In this document: positions 25,331 through 34,189 of the stretch, one piece after another
Layout of the letters: each line of letters begins with the position of its first letter
Position numbering within the stretch: the stretch's first letter is position 1
DNA from: Flavobacterium soli DSM 19725
GTDB taxonomy: Bacteria > Bacteroidota > Bacteroidia > Flavobacteriales > Flavobacteriaceae
Assembly (NCBI RefSeq): GCF_000422705.1
Contig: NZ_AUGO01000001.1
Location: 124,001-188,000, forward strand
Direction: 5' to 3'
DNA length: 64,000 bases
The notes under the pieces: generated by a model
Told to the model about the DNA's origin: nothing
The model's input: only the letters and a program-made list of their open reading frames with translations
Databases searched by the model: none
Program-made: the position numbers and the translations under genes

Positions 25331-27538
25331 TTAAAATTTCAAGGTCAAACCCGCTAAGAAATTAATGCCAGCTTGAGGATAATATCCAGCTCCTTCAATG
25401 GTGCTAATTTGTCCTGGGGTACTAAAATCATCATCATACGTATAGAAATATCCGTTGCTTTCATACTGATAATCAAAAATGTTATTCACAAGTCCTGAGA
25501 AAACAATGGATTTGAAGATCGAATTGGTTTTGATTTCATAGGTAACACTCAAATCATTTACCACATAACTATCTAATTTAGAACCATCCGAATCAATATT
25601 TCCCATATATTGTTCGCCTACAAATTTGCTCAGTAAAGAAAGTTGCAAGTTTTTTATCGGAAGAAAGGTTAAAGCATTTCCGAAGATTACATTTGGCGAA
25701 AAGGCAATATTCGTATCACCAAGGTTTTGCAAAACACCGTCTCTCTGAAATACAAAATCCTTGTTTTTATTGGCACTAACCGTTACATTGGGTTGCAAGA
25801 TCCATTTATCCGAAAGATATAAAGCAGCATCAATTTCGAGTCCTAAACGATAACTATCGCCACTGTTTTCACGGATTGGAGCTCCAACATCGTTTAAATC
25901 ACCCGTTAAAACCAATTGGTCTTGGTATTGCATATAATATCCATTGATATTGAGTTTTGCTTTTGCAGAAGCATACCTCCAGCCTAATTCAAAATCATTT
26001 AATTTTTCAGGCTTAGGATTTCCAGATTCATAATCGTTTCGATTTGGCTCACGATTGGCTCTAGCATACGAAAAGTAAATATTATTTTTATCGTTTATCG
26101 TATAGGTCAATCCTGCTTTTGGGTTGAAGAAGTTAAAACTATCATCGACTAATCCTGTATCGTTGCCATTTGCCGAATAATTGACATTTCGATATTGCAA
26201 ATCTCCAAAAAGACTAAACTTTTCGGTCAGTTGATAATTCGCTTTAGCAAAAATATTAAAGTCGGTTTTGTCCGAATAATCATCATAGTATTTGAAATTA
26301 TATTGCGGCAAGATGATACTTCTTGTCCAAAGCACATTTCCAAAATGCTTCCCTTCATATTTGTTATAGCCTCCACCCACAATGAAATCAAGCTTTTGAT
26401 TTTTATAGTTTGCAGAAAAAGTAGTTCCATAGAAATCATTGTCGAGCCATTTTTGACGAATCAGATCTGATTCTTCGACTAAAACACCATCAATGATTTG
26501 TGGCTCTAGTGCATAATCGGTAACATCCTCTCCAGCCTTATAATTTTCATAATACCCCTTTCCAATAGTATAATGAAAGGCAAGATTTGTGCTCCAATTA
26601 GAATTCCACTTTTCACTCCAATGCAATTGATAATGGTCCTGATCATAATTATCAGTTTCATTGTCATAAAAACGAGTCACGCCATTGTCATCAACATATT
26701 CTCCAGCTGTATTGTAAGTTCTATCGTTTTCAAGTTTTTCTGGATCTTCCAAACCGTTCCAAGACTGGTAGGTTTTTTCCTTTCCTCCAAAAACAAGTGC
26801 CTTGATCAACGTGTTTTCGTTTGTATAAGTTCCTTGTAAAAAATAGGATTTTAAGTTGGAAGAAGCCCTGTCGACAAAACCATCCGATTGAATGTTTGAA
26901 ACACGTCCTGCAACTTCAAAATGGTCGTTCATCAATCCTGTTCCGAATTTGACGGTGTGTTTTCTAGAATTAAAACTTCCGAAGGAATTCGAAATTTCGG
27001 CGGAAGCCTCTTTTGATGTGGCATCTGTAAGAAGATTTAAACTTGCTCCAAAAGCTCCAGCTCCATTGGTTGAAGTTCCAACACCACGTTGCAATTGAAT
27101 ACTTTCTACAGATGAAGCAAAATCAGGCATGTTTACCCAAAAAGTTCCTTGGCTTTCGGCATCATTATACGGAATTCCGTTAACGGTAACATTCACACGG
27201 CTTGCATCACTACCACGAACACGAATTCCTGAATAGCCAAAACCATTTCCTGCATCAGAAGTAGTGACTACAGATGGAAGAAAATTCAGCAAGATTGGAA
27301 TATCTTGCCCTAGATTTCGCTTTTGCAGTTCTTCTTTAGAAATGTTACTGAAGGTTACCGGGGTTTGGGTCGTAACCCTTACGGCAGAAACCAAAACTTC
27401 GTCTAGCTGGTTGACTTTTGTGGTGTCCTTTTGAGTTTCTTGCGAAAAAGAGCAGATTGAGGAAAGAAGGAAAGAAGAAACAATAATTTTCTTTCGCTTT
27501 GAACCTTGAAGGTTCGGTAATTTGAATAAAGTTTTCAT
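25331..27538 (-). CDS. TonB-dependent outer-membrane receptor under a TPP riboswitch
   Basis: A 735-residue receptor with signal peptide (cleavage probably after SICSFS), a TonB-box-like DEVLVSAVRV near residue 46, and a plug domain with LLNFLPSVVTTSDAGNGFGYSGIRVRGSDASRVNVTVNGIPYNDAESQG. The 22-strand-type barrel ends in the aromatic LTLKF. Such receptors import nutrients with energy from TonB-ExbBD. The leader carries a TPP riboswitch, and Bacteroidetes are known to have thiamin-regulated outer-membrane receptors (predicted by comparative genomics as Omr1). The likely cargo is thus thiamine or a precursor; this comes from the regulator, not from the protein itself. No SusD partner follows. 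Confidence 0.9.
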   Translation of the reverse strand: MKTLFKLPNLQGSKRKKIIVSSFLLSSICSFSQETQKDTTKVNQLDEVLVSAVRVTTQTPVTFSNISKEELQKRNLGQDIPILLNFLPSVVTTSDAGNGFGYSGIRVRGSDASRVNVTVNGIPYNDAESQGTFWVNMPDFASSVESIQLQRGVGTSTNGAGAFGASLNLLTDATSKEASAEISNSFGSFNSRKHTVKFGTGLMNDHFEVAGRVSNIQSDGFVDRASSNLKSYFLQGTYTNENTLIKALVFGGKEKTYQSWNGLEDPEKLENDRTYNTAGEYVDDNGVTRFYDNETDNYDQDHYQLHWSEKWNSNWSTNLAFHYTIGKGYYENYKAGEDVTDYALEPQIIDGVLVEESDLIRQKWLDNDFYGTTFSANYKNQKLDFIVGGGYNKYEGKHFGNVLWTRSIILPQYNFKYYDDYSDKTDFNIFAKANYQLTEKFSLFGDLQYRNVNYSANGNDTGLVDDSFNFFNPKAGLTYTINDKNNIYFSYARANREPNRNDYESGNPKPEKLNDFELGWRYASAKAKLNINGYYMQYQDQLVLTGDLNDVGAPIRENSGDSYRLGLEIDAALYLSDKWILQPNVTVSANKNKDFVFQRDGVLQNLGDTNIAFSPNVIFGNALTFLPIKNLQLSLLSKFVGEQYMGNIDSDGSKLDSYVVNDLSVTYEIKTNSIFKSIVFSGLVNNIFDYQYESNGYFYTYDDDFSTPGQISTIEGAGYYPQAGINFLAGLTLKF

Positions 27539-27644
27539 TCGTAAAAAATTACGAATAAAAGGGGTAATTATTCTGTTGTTAAAATTAAAAAATGATGGTT
27601 CTACGGCATTCCCTTAGTGTGCACTCTAAGAAATTTGTCGTTTT

Positions 27645-27716
27645 TTCCCTTGGCAGCATTACCCGCCCAGGTTCTTTGGGTATAATCTCAGCTCGTTATT
27701 TTGAGCACCCCTTTGA
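27645..27716 (-). promoter_or_regulatory. TPP riboswitch (thi-box)
   Basis: Read on the minus strand, the leader contains in order AAAGGGGTGC, CTGAGAT, ATACCC, AAGAACCTG, GGGTAATGCTG and AAGGGA. This is the conserved core of the thiamine pyrophosphate aptamer (GGGGTGC..CTGAGA..ATACCC..GAACCTG..GGATAATGC..). Order and spacing are as in known examples. It starts just after a -7 box and ends about 107 bases before the receptor ATG. Confidence 0.93.
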
Positions 27717-27723
27717 GACAGGG

Positions 27724-27731
27724 CAAAACTA
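27724..27731 (-). promoter_or_regulatory. -7 box just upstream of the TPP riboswitch
   Basis: Minus-strand TAGTTTTG fits TAnnTTTG and would put the transcription start within a few bases of the aptamer. This supports a separate transcript rather than read-through from arfB. No clear -33 element. Confidence 0.5.
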
Positions 27732-27771
27732 ATTATAAATTGTGAATTATGAATTATGAATTGCGATAAAT

Positions 27772-28173
27772 TTAGAAATCGGGTTTTCTTCTGTTTTGCT
27801 TGATCTCAGAATTATTTTTTTTATCCTTCAACCTTTTTCTAATTACTGACTTTGGGACTTTTGTTGTCTTTCTAATTTTTGGCACAATTAGGCCTTGTGT
27901 GATAATTTGCAAGAATCTTTTGGTTACAATTTCCTTGTTCTTGAGTTGGCTCCTATCTTCATCACAATTTAGAATCAGAATTCCTTCACTTGTCAATCTG
28001 GATGACAGCTTGTTTTCAAGAAGTGTTTTTTCTTCTTCAACAAGAGCTTCGGAATTTAGCAAATCAAAAGACAAAACAACTTTTGAAGCTACTTTATTTA
28101 CATTTTGACCACCAGCACCACTACTTCTCACGGCTTTGTAGTTGAGTTCGGATATGATTTTTTCTTTGTCCAA
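27772..28173 (-). CDS. arfB: Alternative ribosome-rescue hydrolase ArfB (YaeJ)
   Basis: A 133-residue peptidyl-tRNA hydrolase of the release-factor fold. The catalytic GGQ lies in RSSGAGGQNVNKVASKV (about residues 17-33), with a C-terminal basic tail (KVPKSVIRKRLKDKKNNSEIKQNRRKP) that in ArfB enters the empty mRNA channel of stalled ribosomes. Codon-recognition domains of RF1/RF2 are absent. It starts two bases after the stop of the upstream kinase-DUF4301 gene, so it is co-transcribed. Confidence 0.94.
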   Translation of the reverse strand: MDKEKIISELNYKAVRSSGAGGQNVNKVASKVVLSFDLLNSEALVEEEKTLLENKLSSRLTSEGILILNCDEDRSQLKNKEIVTKRFLQIITQGLIVPKIRKTTKVPKSVIRKRLKDKKNNSEIKQNRRKPDF

Positions 28174-28175
28174 AA

Positions 28176-30290
28176 TTATTGTGGCTGATGAGCTGGCTTT
28201 AATAAATCGTTTACCGTTTTTACAGGATTGAATGTAATCAATGGAACTTCAACAAAAATGGTGATCCAATTGGCCATAGCTCCATTCCATAATCCAGGAA
28301 GTTCATAAGCCTTTATATCTCGACCGTGTTTTGTTTTTTCAACAATAAAACCACTATTGTGATCGATGAATTGCATGAGGTCGAATTTTTCTCCTTTGTA
28401 ATTTTTGATACCACAAATCAAATCAACCGGATTGAAATGGGTGGCGGTTTTCAAAATAGCAAGCTGTTCTGGATTATTAGTGTCTACTTGGGACGATTCG
28501 ACAATTTGTAACGAAACACGACCCTTGCTATCTCTTGCCCAAAACGGACCTCCGCCTGGTTCGCCTTCGTTTTTAACCATACCACAAACCCTTATTGGCC
28601 TGTTTAGTACTTCTTTGACATACAGAATTTTATTAGCCAATGTATATTTATCAAAATCGGCGACAATACCATTATTCAGTTTGCTTTTTATAAAAATTAC
28701 AATTTCTTGGATGTCATCTTCAGTGATAACTTCTGACTCCATTTTATGCAGATAATCGAAAATTGTTTCTTGCAATTTTACTAAAATTCCAGCTAAAGCT
28801 TTTTTGTAGAGTGCAATTTCTTCGATGTGATTTTGAATAACATTGTCGATGTTTTTAATGAAAACAATATCCGCTTCAAGATTATTTAGATTGTCAATCA
28901 AGGCACCATGACCTCCAGGTCTGAAGGTTAATTTTCCAGATGGTTCGCGAAAAGGGAGATTGTTTGAGTCAACCGCAATTGTGTCTGTGGCTTTGTTTTG
29001 ATAGGTGAAATTGACATGAATGTTGATTCCAGAAGCTTCTTCAACTTTAGATTTAACGTTTTCAATAATTTCTTCAAAACTCCTTTGATGCTCTTCCGAA
29101 ACCGTGAAATGCAAAAATGCTTGACTATTTGAACTCGAATAAAAAACACATTCATTCAAATGCTCTTCAACTGGAGTGGCAATGTGGGTTTCATATTGAT
29201 GAAAGGGCAAAACACCTTTAGGCTTACCTGCAAAATTGAAAGCTTTGGACGAAAGTAATGTTTTTATAAAATAATAATCTTTTAGATCCTTGTTCCATTG
29301 TTTGTAATTGGAATAGTTTTTATGGAGCGACTCTTCTACTTCTTCATAAAACGGAAACTTTTCAAGTCCAGCTAGAAAAACTGCCATTGAAGAATCTTTC
29401 TTTCTATTAATATAAGCATTTATAGTCTCTTCGTTTACTTTGAAATCATTCAAGAACTCTAATAAAAACTTAAACATTCTTGTTGCAGCTCCAGAAGCAG
29501 GAACAAATTTTTTAAGCTTGAGATTGTCTTTTTTAGCATCAAAAAGAGATTCAAATTCTTTAAAATTAGCAGCTGATAATTTAACTATTCCATCCTCAAT
29601 ATTTGCAGCCCGATCCAAGATTGCTTTTGGCAATCCTTTTTTAAAAATAGTCAGGTGTTTCAAAACAGCCTCGGGTTGAATACCGTGATCATGCATTTGA
29701 ACAAAATCATGCGACGAAAAACCTATTTTTTTTAGTTTTTCTAAATCAGCAATAATCTTAACCGCTTTGTTAAAACGTTCTTCAGCATTGCCCGATATAA
29801 CTATAAAAGGTTTTTGATGTGCAATCAATGCCTCTTTAAAAGTAGTAAAAGTGGCTTGCCTATCGGATGGTTTATCTCTTAAATCGTCTTTTGTCCAAGG
29901 AACATCAACATCTGTTAGAAAAAATAAATCATACTTGTGTTTTGATGCTGCTTTATCTAAAATTGGATCACAAAAATCATAATACATTTCCGAAAAAACC
30001 TTCGTAACCAGTAAATTGGTATCACAAAAAAGATATTTATTTGCTCTATGCAACAACTCATTTTCCAACTTAATTTGTCCAATTGCGATCGGAATCAAAT
30101 CTGCTGGTTCACATATTTCTTGAGAAGAATCCCATTTTTGTTGCAAATATTCGCGTGCAAATTCTGGAGTCCAAACTGTTTCAAAGTGGTCTGCTAATTG
30201 TTTTGCTAACGTTGTTTTGCCAGTACTTTCTGGACCAAACATGGCAATCTTTATTATATCTGTTGGTTTTTGTCTAAAATTTTCCTCCAT
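28176..30290 (-). CDS. NadR-like nucleoside kinase domain fused to DUF4301
   Basis: A 704-residue two-domain protein in one uninterrupted frame. Residues 1-190 form a P-loop kinase (GPESTGKTT, G19-T27; TPEFAREYL; FCDTNLLVTKVF; DVPWTKDDLRDKPSDR), the ribosylnicotinamide kinase type found in NadR. Residues about 195-704 match DUF4301, with KFVPASGAATRMFKFL, RPGGHGALIDNLN and GMVKNEGEPGGGPFW, the last two resembling nucleotidyltransferase loops. The function of DUF4301 is not established. The start overlaps the PnuC-type transporter gene by 37 bases; the next ATG (30242) would avoid the overlap but sit just before the P-loop. Kinase plus PnuC-type transporter is a known trapping system for nicotinamide riboside. 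Confidence 0.82.
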   Translation of the reverse strand: MEENFRQKPTDIIKIAMFGPESTGKTTLAKQLADHFETVWTPEFAREYLQQKWDSSQEICEPADLIPIAIGQIKLENELLHRANKYLFCDTNLLVTKVFSEMYYDFCDPILDKAASKHKYDLFFLTDVDVPWTKDDLRDKPSDRQATFTTFKEALIAHQKPFIVISGNAEERFNKAVKIIADLEKLKKIGFSSHDFVQMHDHGIQPEAVLKHLTIFKKGLPKAILDRAANIEDGIVKLSAANFKEFESLFDAKKDNLKLKKFVPASGAATRMFKFLLEFLNDFKVNEETINAYINRKKDSSMAVFLAGLEKFPFYEEVEESLHKNYSNYKQWNKDLKDYYFIKTLLSSKAFNFAGKPKGVLPFHQYETHIATPVEEHLNECVFYSSSNSQAFLHFTVSEEHQRSFEEIIENVKSKVEEASGINIHVNFTYQNKATDTIAVDSNNLPFREPSGKLTFRPGGHGALIDNLNNLEADIVFIKNIDNVIQNHIEEIALYKKALAGILVKLQETIFDYLHKMESEVITEDDIQEIVIFIKSKLNNGIVADFDKYTLANKILYVKEVLNRPIRVCGMVKNEGEPGGGPFWARDSKGRVSLQIVESSQVDTNNPEQLAILKTATHFNPVDLICGIKNYKGEKFDLMQFIDHNSGFIVEKTKHGRDIKAYELPGLWNGAMANWITIFVEVPLITFNPVKTVNDLLKPAHQPQ

Positions 30291-30874
30291 TCTAAATACG
30301 CTAAAATTGCCAGAACTGTAAATATTACATATTGAACAGACAATATTCCTAATCCCCTATATCCATATAGCGGAATTGTTATTAAATCGCCTACGATCCA
30401 TAATGTCCAATTCTCGATTTTTTTGAGAGCCATATACCACATTCCAGTAAAGAAAAGCCCCGAAGTGAAAATATCAATATAATTTTCGGGTTTAATCTCT
30501 TGACCAAAAAGATGATAAATTATGTAGGTTACTACAATAGTAAGAAAAAATAACGCAACTCCTATGATTTTTTCACGAGTGTTGGTTCTAGATATATGAA
30601 TTAGTGGTTTTCCTTCCTTTTTTCGAGTCCATTGAATCCATCCATAAACACTCATTATTGAAAAATAGACATTCAGTGTCATATCTGCAAAATAACTCGC
30701 TTTAAACAATAGATAAACCGTTAGAACAGTAGCAATAATTCCGGTAGGATAAACCAAAATATTTTCTTTTTTGGCATAATACACACTTATAATTCCGAAA
30801 AAAAACACAATTGCTTCTAAGGTTATGTCAATTGCTGATTTGTTTTTATAGGCTTCTAGAAAAAAATCTATCAT
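30254..30874 (-). CDS. pnuC: PnuC/PnuT-type vitamin transporter
   Basis: A 206-residue membrane protein with seven hydrophobic helices and the family's YGWIQW (WxxW) and VGDLITIPLYGYRGL segments. PnuC moves nicotinamide riboside by facilitated diffusion, driven by cytosolic phosphorylation; the paralogue PnuT carries thiamine and is often under TPP riboswitches in Bacteroidetes. The adjacent NadR-like kinase favours nicotinamide riboside. The TPP-regulated receptor 2.5 kb downstream keeps thiamine possible. The symbol follows the family, not proven substrate. Confidence 0.8.
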   Translation of the reverse strand: MIDFFLEAYKNKSAIDITLEAIVFFFGIISVYYAKKENILVYPTGIIATVLTVYLLFKASYFADMTLNVYFSIMSVYGWIQWTRKKEGKPLIHISRTNTREKIIGVALFFLTIVVTYIIYHLFGQEIKPENYIDIFTSGLFFTGMWYMALKKIENWTLWIVGDLITIPLYGYRGLGILSVQYVIFTVLAILAYLEWRKILDKNQQI

Positions 30875-30926
30875 TTGGGTTTAGCATTTAGCAGATTGGA
30901 AAACTACAAATAAATATTGTTATGAA

Positions 30927-31649
30927 TTATAAATTGAGGTTGAAAAAATTGTTATCTTTTTCGAATGCAGTTCCAATAACAACCAAATCAGCACCAGAAG
31001 CATAGGCAAGTTCAATTTCATCTTTCGATTTTATTCCTCCTCCAACTATCATTGGGATTTCAATATTTTGGGAAACCAATTGAATAATTGCTGCTGGAAC
31101 TGATAAATGAGCACCACTTCCTGCTTCCAAATAAATCAATTTGTTACCTAACATTTCTCCAGCTTGTGCAGTATCCAAAACTTCTTGCTCATCATTTCGT
31201 GAAATTGGCGTCGTTTGGCTTATTTTGGCGACAGCCGTTTCATTCCCACTTTCTATCAGAATATAGCCAGTCGGTATAATTTCTAGATTCGTTTTTTTTA
31301 GTATCGGAGCCGCCTTTACCTGATGTTCAATTAAATAGTCGGGATTCCGTCCGGAAATTAAGGACAGAAACAAAATACCATCTGCATGGTTGGAAATTTG
31401 CGAAGGATTCCCGGGAAATAAAACAATTGGAAGATTAGAATTTGCTTTTATCTTTAAAATTAAGTCATCTATTTTTTTCGAAAAAACAAGGCTTCCGCCG
31501 ATGAAAACATGAGTTGCTGGAGATTGATCAATTTTTGATATAAGTTGATCAATACCTTCCCAAACAATCTTATCAGGATCGAGCAAAATGGCAAGTAGCT
31601 TTCGCTGTTCGGTTTTGGCTTTTAGGATTTCCGAATAGATATTTTTCAT
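30927..31649 (-). CDS. Geranylgeranylglyceryl phosphate synthase family protein
   Basis: A 240-residue TIM-barrel prenyltransferase of the GGGPS/PcrB family. Landmarks: LLAILLDPDKI near the N-terminus, THVFIGGSLV, FPGNPSQIS, IPTGYILIESG, YLEAGSGAH and IVGGGIKSKDEI (the phosphate-binding loop). Members join a polyprenyl diphosphate to sn-glycerol-1-phosphate, the first step to archaeal-type ether lipids; Bacteroidetes carry the family, with a physiological product that is poorly known. ATG at 31649 is chosen: it follows the previous stop at once, while the in-frame ATG at 31691 would overlap that gene. Confidence 0.9.
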   Translation of the reverse strand: MKNIYSEILKAKTEQRKLLAILLDPDKIVWEGIDQLISKIDQSPATHVFIGGSLVFSKKIDDLILKIKANSNLPIVLFPGNPSQISNHADGILFLSLISGRNPDYLIEHQVKAAPILKKTNLEIIPTGYILIESGNETAVAKISQTTPISRNDEQEVLDTAQAGEMLGNKLIYLEAGSGAHLSVPAAIIQLVSQNIEIPMIVGGGIKSKDEIELAYASGADLVVIGTAFEKDNNFFNLNL

Positions 31650-31650
31650 C

Positions 31651-32283
31651 TTAATTTTTTTCGAATGCATATACAAGTGTGAAATTTTCAATCTCCTCGA
31701 ATTGTATCGAAAATTCCTTGTTTAAATTTGCAAACGTCAACAATGCACTAGTTTTGTAATCGTTTATTTCGAAAGGAAAAACCGAAATATGATCCTTAAA
31801 ACTTATCCCTACTTCATTCTGAATTTTAAAAATAGCTTCCTTCACTCCCCAAATTACGGTAAGTTTTCGAATATAATCTGAAGCTTCTCTTTCAAGAAAG
31901 TCAAATTCTGTATCAACAAATTTATCCGCAATTAGGCTTATTTTGTCCCTTTGCATTTCAATATCTATTCCTGTTTTTTCATTACTGATAATAATGGCCG
32001 AGAAACCAAATGAATGAGTGATAGAGATATGTCGACCATCACTTAAATGTGGTTTTCCAAATTCGTCATAATACAAATCATGGTCAGAATAACCTGCCGA
32101 TTGCAATAGCATCCTAACACTTAGAAAACCTCGCTGATGCATTTCGGATTTCATATTGTTGAGCCTTATAAGATTGGTATCATTTAACAAGACTTGATCG
32201 AAAAGATCCTCGAAAGTTTCGGTTATTTTCCAAACATGGATTTCGGTATCCAAACCACAGCTTTTTGATTCGTGTAAAGGCAT
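31651..32283 (-). CDS. 4'-phosphopantetheinyl transferase superfamily protein
   Basis: A 210-residue Sfp/AcpT-type enzyme that loads phosphopantetheine from CoA onto carrier proteins. Signatures: HISITHSFGFSAI, the metal-binding GIDIE near residue 104 and WGVKEAIFK near 150 (the WxxKEA motif). No carrier-protein gene is in the window. First gene of a minus-strand run leading into the GGGPS-family gene (one base between), divergent from ahcY. Confidence 0.92.
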   Translation of the reverse strand: MPLHESKSCGLDTEIHVWKITETFEDLFDQVLLNDTNLIRLNNMKSEMHQRGFLSVRMLLQSAGYSDHDLYYDEFGKPHLSDGRHISITHSFGFSAIIISNEKTGIDIEMQRDKISLIADKFVDTEFDFLEREASDYIRKLTVIWGVKEAIFKIQNEVGISFKDHISVFPFEINDYKTSALLTFANLNKEFSIQFEEIENFTLVYAFEKN

Positions 32284-32403
32284 TTTATATTTTGAGTGTT
32301 AGAACAGTGATAAAGAACAGAATGAGCTTCAAATTCAAAAGATTACCTAATCAAACAAACCTTAAATATTATTTTAGGACTGCATTAATAAAAAGTAATT
32401 CCG

Positions 32404-32411
32404 TAAATTTG
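32404..32411 (+). promoter_or_regulatory. Candidate -7 box (TAAATTTG) of ahcY
   Basis: Matches TAnnTTTG 35 bases before the start; no TTTG at 19-base spacing. Confidence 0.45.
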
Positions 32412-32446
32412 CAAAAAATTTTTAGCTAATACAAATATAAAAATAG

Positions 32447-33763
32447 ATGAGTACACAAACTTTGCCTTTTATTGCTTACAAAGTGAAAGATATTTCGCTT
32501 GCAGCTTGGGGAAGAAAAGAGATTGAATTGGCGGAAGCTGAAATGCCAGGTTTGATGGCCTTGAGAGCTGAATATAAAGATGAGCAACCTTTAAAAGGTG
32601 CTAGAATTGCAGGATGTCTTCACATGACGATTCAAACTGCGGTTTTGATCGAGACTTTAATCGCTCTTGGAGCTGAAGTTACTTGGTCTTCTTGTAATAT
32701 TTTCTCTACACAAGATCAGGCTGCTGCTGCAATCGCTGCTGCCGGAATCCAGGTGTATGCTTGGAAAGGTCTTGACGAAGAGTCTTTTGACTGGTGTATC
32801 GAGCAAACTTTATTCTTTGGTGAAGATAGAAAGCCATTGAACATGATTTTGGATGATGGTGGAGACTTGACAAACATGGTTTTTGACCGTTACCCTGAAT
32901 TGGTTCCTGGAATCAAAGGTCTTTCTGAAGAAACCACTACTGGAGTTCACAGATTGTACGAAAGAATGAAAAATGGCACTTTGGTAATGCCTGCTATCAA
33001 TGTTAATGACTCGGTTACTAAATCGAAATTTGACAACAAATACGGTTGTAAAGAATCTGCGGTTGATGCGGTTCGTCGTGCAACAGATTTGATGTTGGCT
33101 GGAAAAAGAGTTGTCGTTTGTGGATATGGTGACGTTGGAAAAGGAACTGCTGCTTCTTTCAGAGGTGCTGGTTCTATTGTAACAGTTACTGAAATTGACC
33201 CGATTTGTGCTTTGCAAGCTGCAATGGACGGATTTGAAGTTAAAAAACTGGACACTGTTATCGCTAATGCAGATATCATCATCACGACTACTGGAAATAA
33301 AGATATCGTTCTAGGATCTCACTTCGAGAAAATGAAAGATAAGACTGTTGTTTGTAACATTGGTCACTTTGATAATGAAATCGATATGGCTTGGTTGAAC
33401 AAAAACCACGGAGCTTCAAAAATCGAAATCAAACCTCAGGTTGACAAATATACAATAGCTGGAAAAGATATTATCATTTTGGCTGAAGGTCGTTTGGTAA
33501 ACCTTGGTTGTGCAACTGGACACCCAAGTTTTGTGATGAGTAACTCATTCACGAACCAAACTTTGGCTCAAATTGAATTGTGGAAAAACAGTGCTTCATA
33601 CAAAAATGAAGTATATATGCTACCAAAACATTTAGATGAAAAAGTAGCTGCTTTGCACTTGGCTAAATTGGGAGTTGAATTGGAAACATTGAGAGATGAC
33701 CAAGCGGCTTACATCGGAGTTGATGTTCAAGGTCCGTTTAAACCGGAGTATTACAGATATTAA
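32447..33763 (+). CDS. ahcY: Adenosylhomocysteinase
   Basis: A 438-residue enzyme that splits S-adenosylhomocysteine, the product of SAM methyltransferases, to adenosine and homocysteine. Conserved stretches: [38 protein letters not shown], the NAD-binding [10 protein letters not shown] near residue 225 and the C-terminal [10 protein letters not shown]. Full length. Own promoter-like box and a strong terminator, so probably monocistronic. Confidence 0.98.
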   Translation: MSTQTLPFIAYKVKDISLAAWGRKEIELAEAEMPGLMALRAEYKDEQPLKGARIAGCLHMTIQTAVLIETLIALGAEVTWSSCNIFSTQDQAAAAIAAAGIQVYAWKGLDEESFDWCIEQTLFFGEDRKPLNMILDDGGDLTNMVFDRYPELVPGIKGLSEETTTGVHRLYERMKNGTLVMPAINVNDSVTKSKFDNKYGCKESAVDAVRRATDLMLAGKRVVVCGYGDVGKGTAASFRGAGSIVTVTEIDPICALQAAMDGFEVKKLDTVIANADIIITTTGNKDIVLGSHFEKMKDKTVVCNIGHFDNEIDMAWLNKNHGASKIEIKPQVDKYTIAGKDIIILAEGRLVNLGCATGHPSFVMSNSFTNQTLAQIELWKNSASYKNEVYMLPKHLDEKVAALHLAKLGVELETLRDDQAAYIGVDVQGPFKPEYYRY

Positions 33764-33797
33764 TCTATTTGAGAAATCTGAAATAGATTTAAGATTT

Positions 33798-33825
33798 ACC
33801 CTCGCTAAAAAGCGAGGGTTTTTTT
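33798..33825 (+). terminator. Terminator of ahcY
   Basis: ACCCTCGCT pairs with AGCGAGGGT around AAAA, followed by seven T. Confidence 0.9.
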
Positions 33826-33850
33826 ATTGATAAAACTCCTTAAATGATTG

Positions 33851-33884
33851 CCATAAAAAAAGCCCATTCTTTCGAATGGGCTTT
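33851..33884 (-). terminator. Terminator of rplU-rpmA
   Basis: AAAGCCCATTC pairs with GAATGGGCTTT; on the minus strand a T-run follows. Confidence 0.88.
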
Positions 33885-33906
33885 CAAATATCAAAAATCT
33901 TAATTC

Positions 33907-34167
33907 TTATGCTTCGAATGGAAGAATAGAAACGTAAGATTTGTTATCTCTTTTCTTTTGGAACTTAACAACTCCATCTACTCTAGCGTGTAGGGTGTGA
34001 TCTTTACTGATGTAAACATTTTCACCTGGATTGTGTTTAGAACCTCTTTGTCTTACGATGATGTTACCAGCAATAGCAGCTTGTCCACCAAAAATCTTAA
34101 CACCTAAACGTTTCGATTCTGATTCTCTACCATTCTTGGAACTACCGACACCTTTCTTATGAGCCAT
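33907..34167 (-). CDS. rpmA: 50S ribosomal protein L27
   Basis: An 86-residue L27 beginning [22 protein letters not shown], with [15 protein letters not shown]. Its N-terminal tail reaches the peptidyl-transferase centre. There is no cleavable N-terminal extension of the Firmicutes type. Encoded 22 bases after rplU and followed by a terminator. Confidence 0.98.
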   Translation of the reverse strand: MAHKKGVGSSKNGRESESKRLGVKIFGGQAAIAGNIIVRQRGSKHNPGENVYISKDHTLHARVDGVVKFQKKRDNKSYVSILPFEA

Positions 34168-34189
34168 GACGTATTGGTTTTAAATGTTA

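Noticed and set aside
32810..33285. Antisense ORFs in ahcY
   Set aside because: Shadows of a well-conserved gene; composition unlike real proteins.
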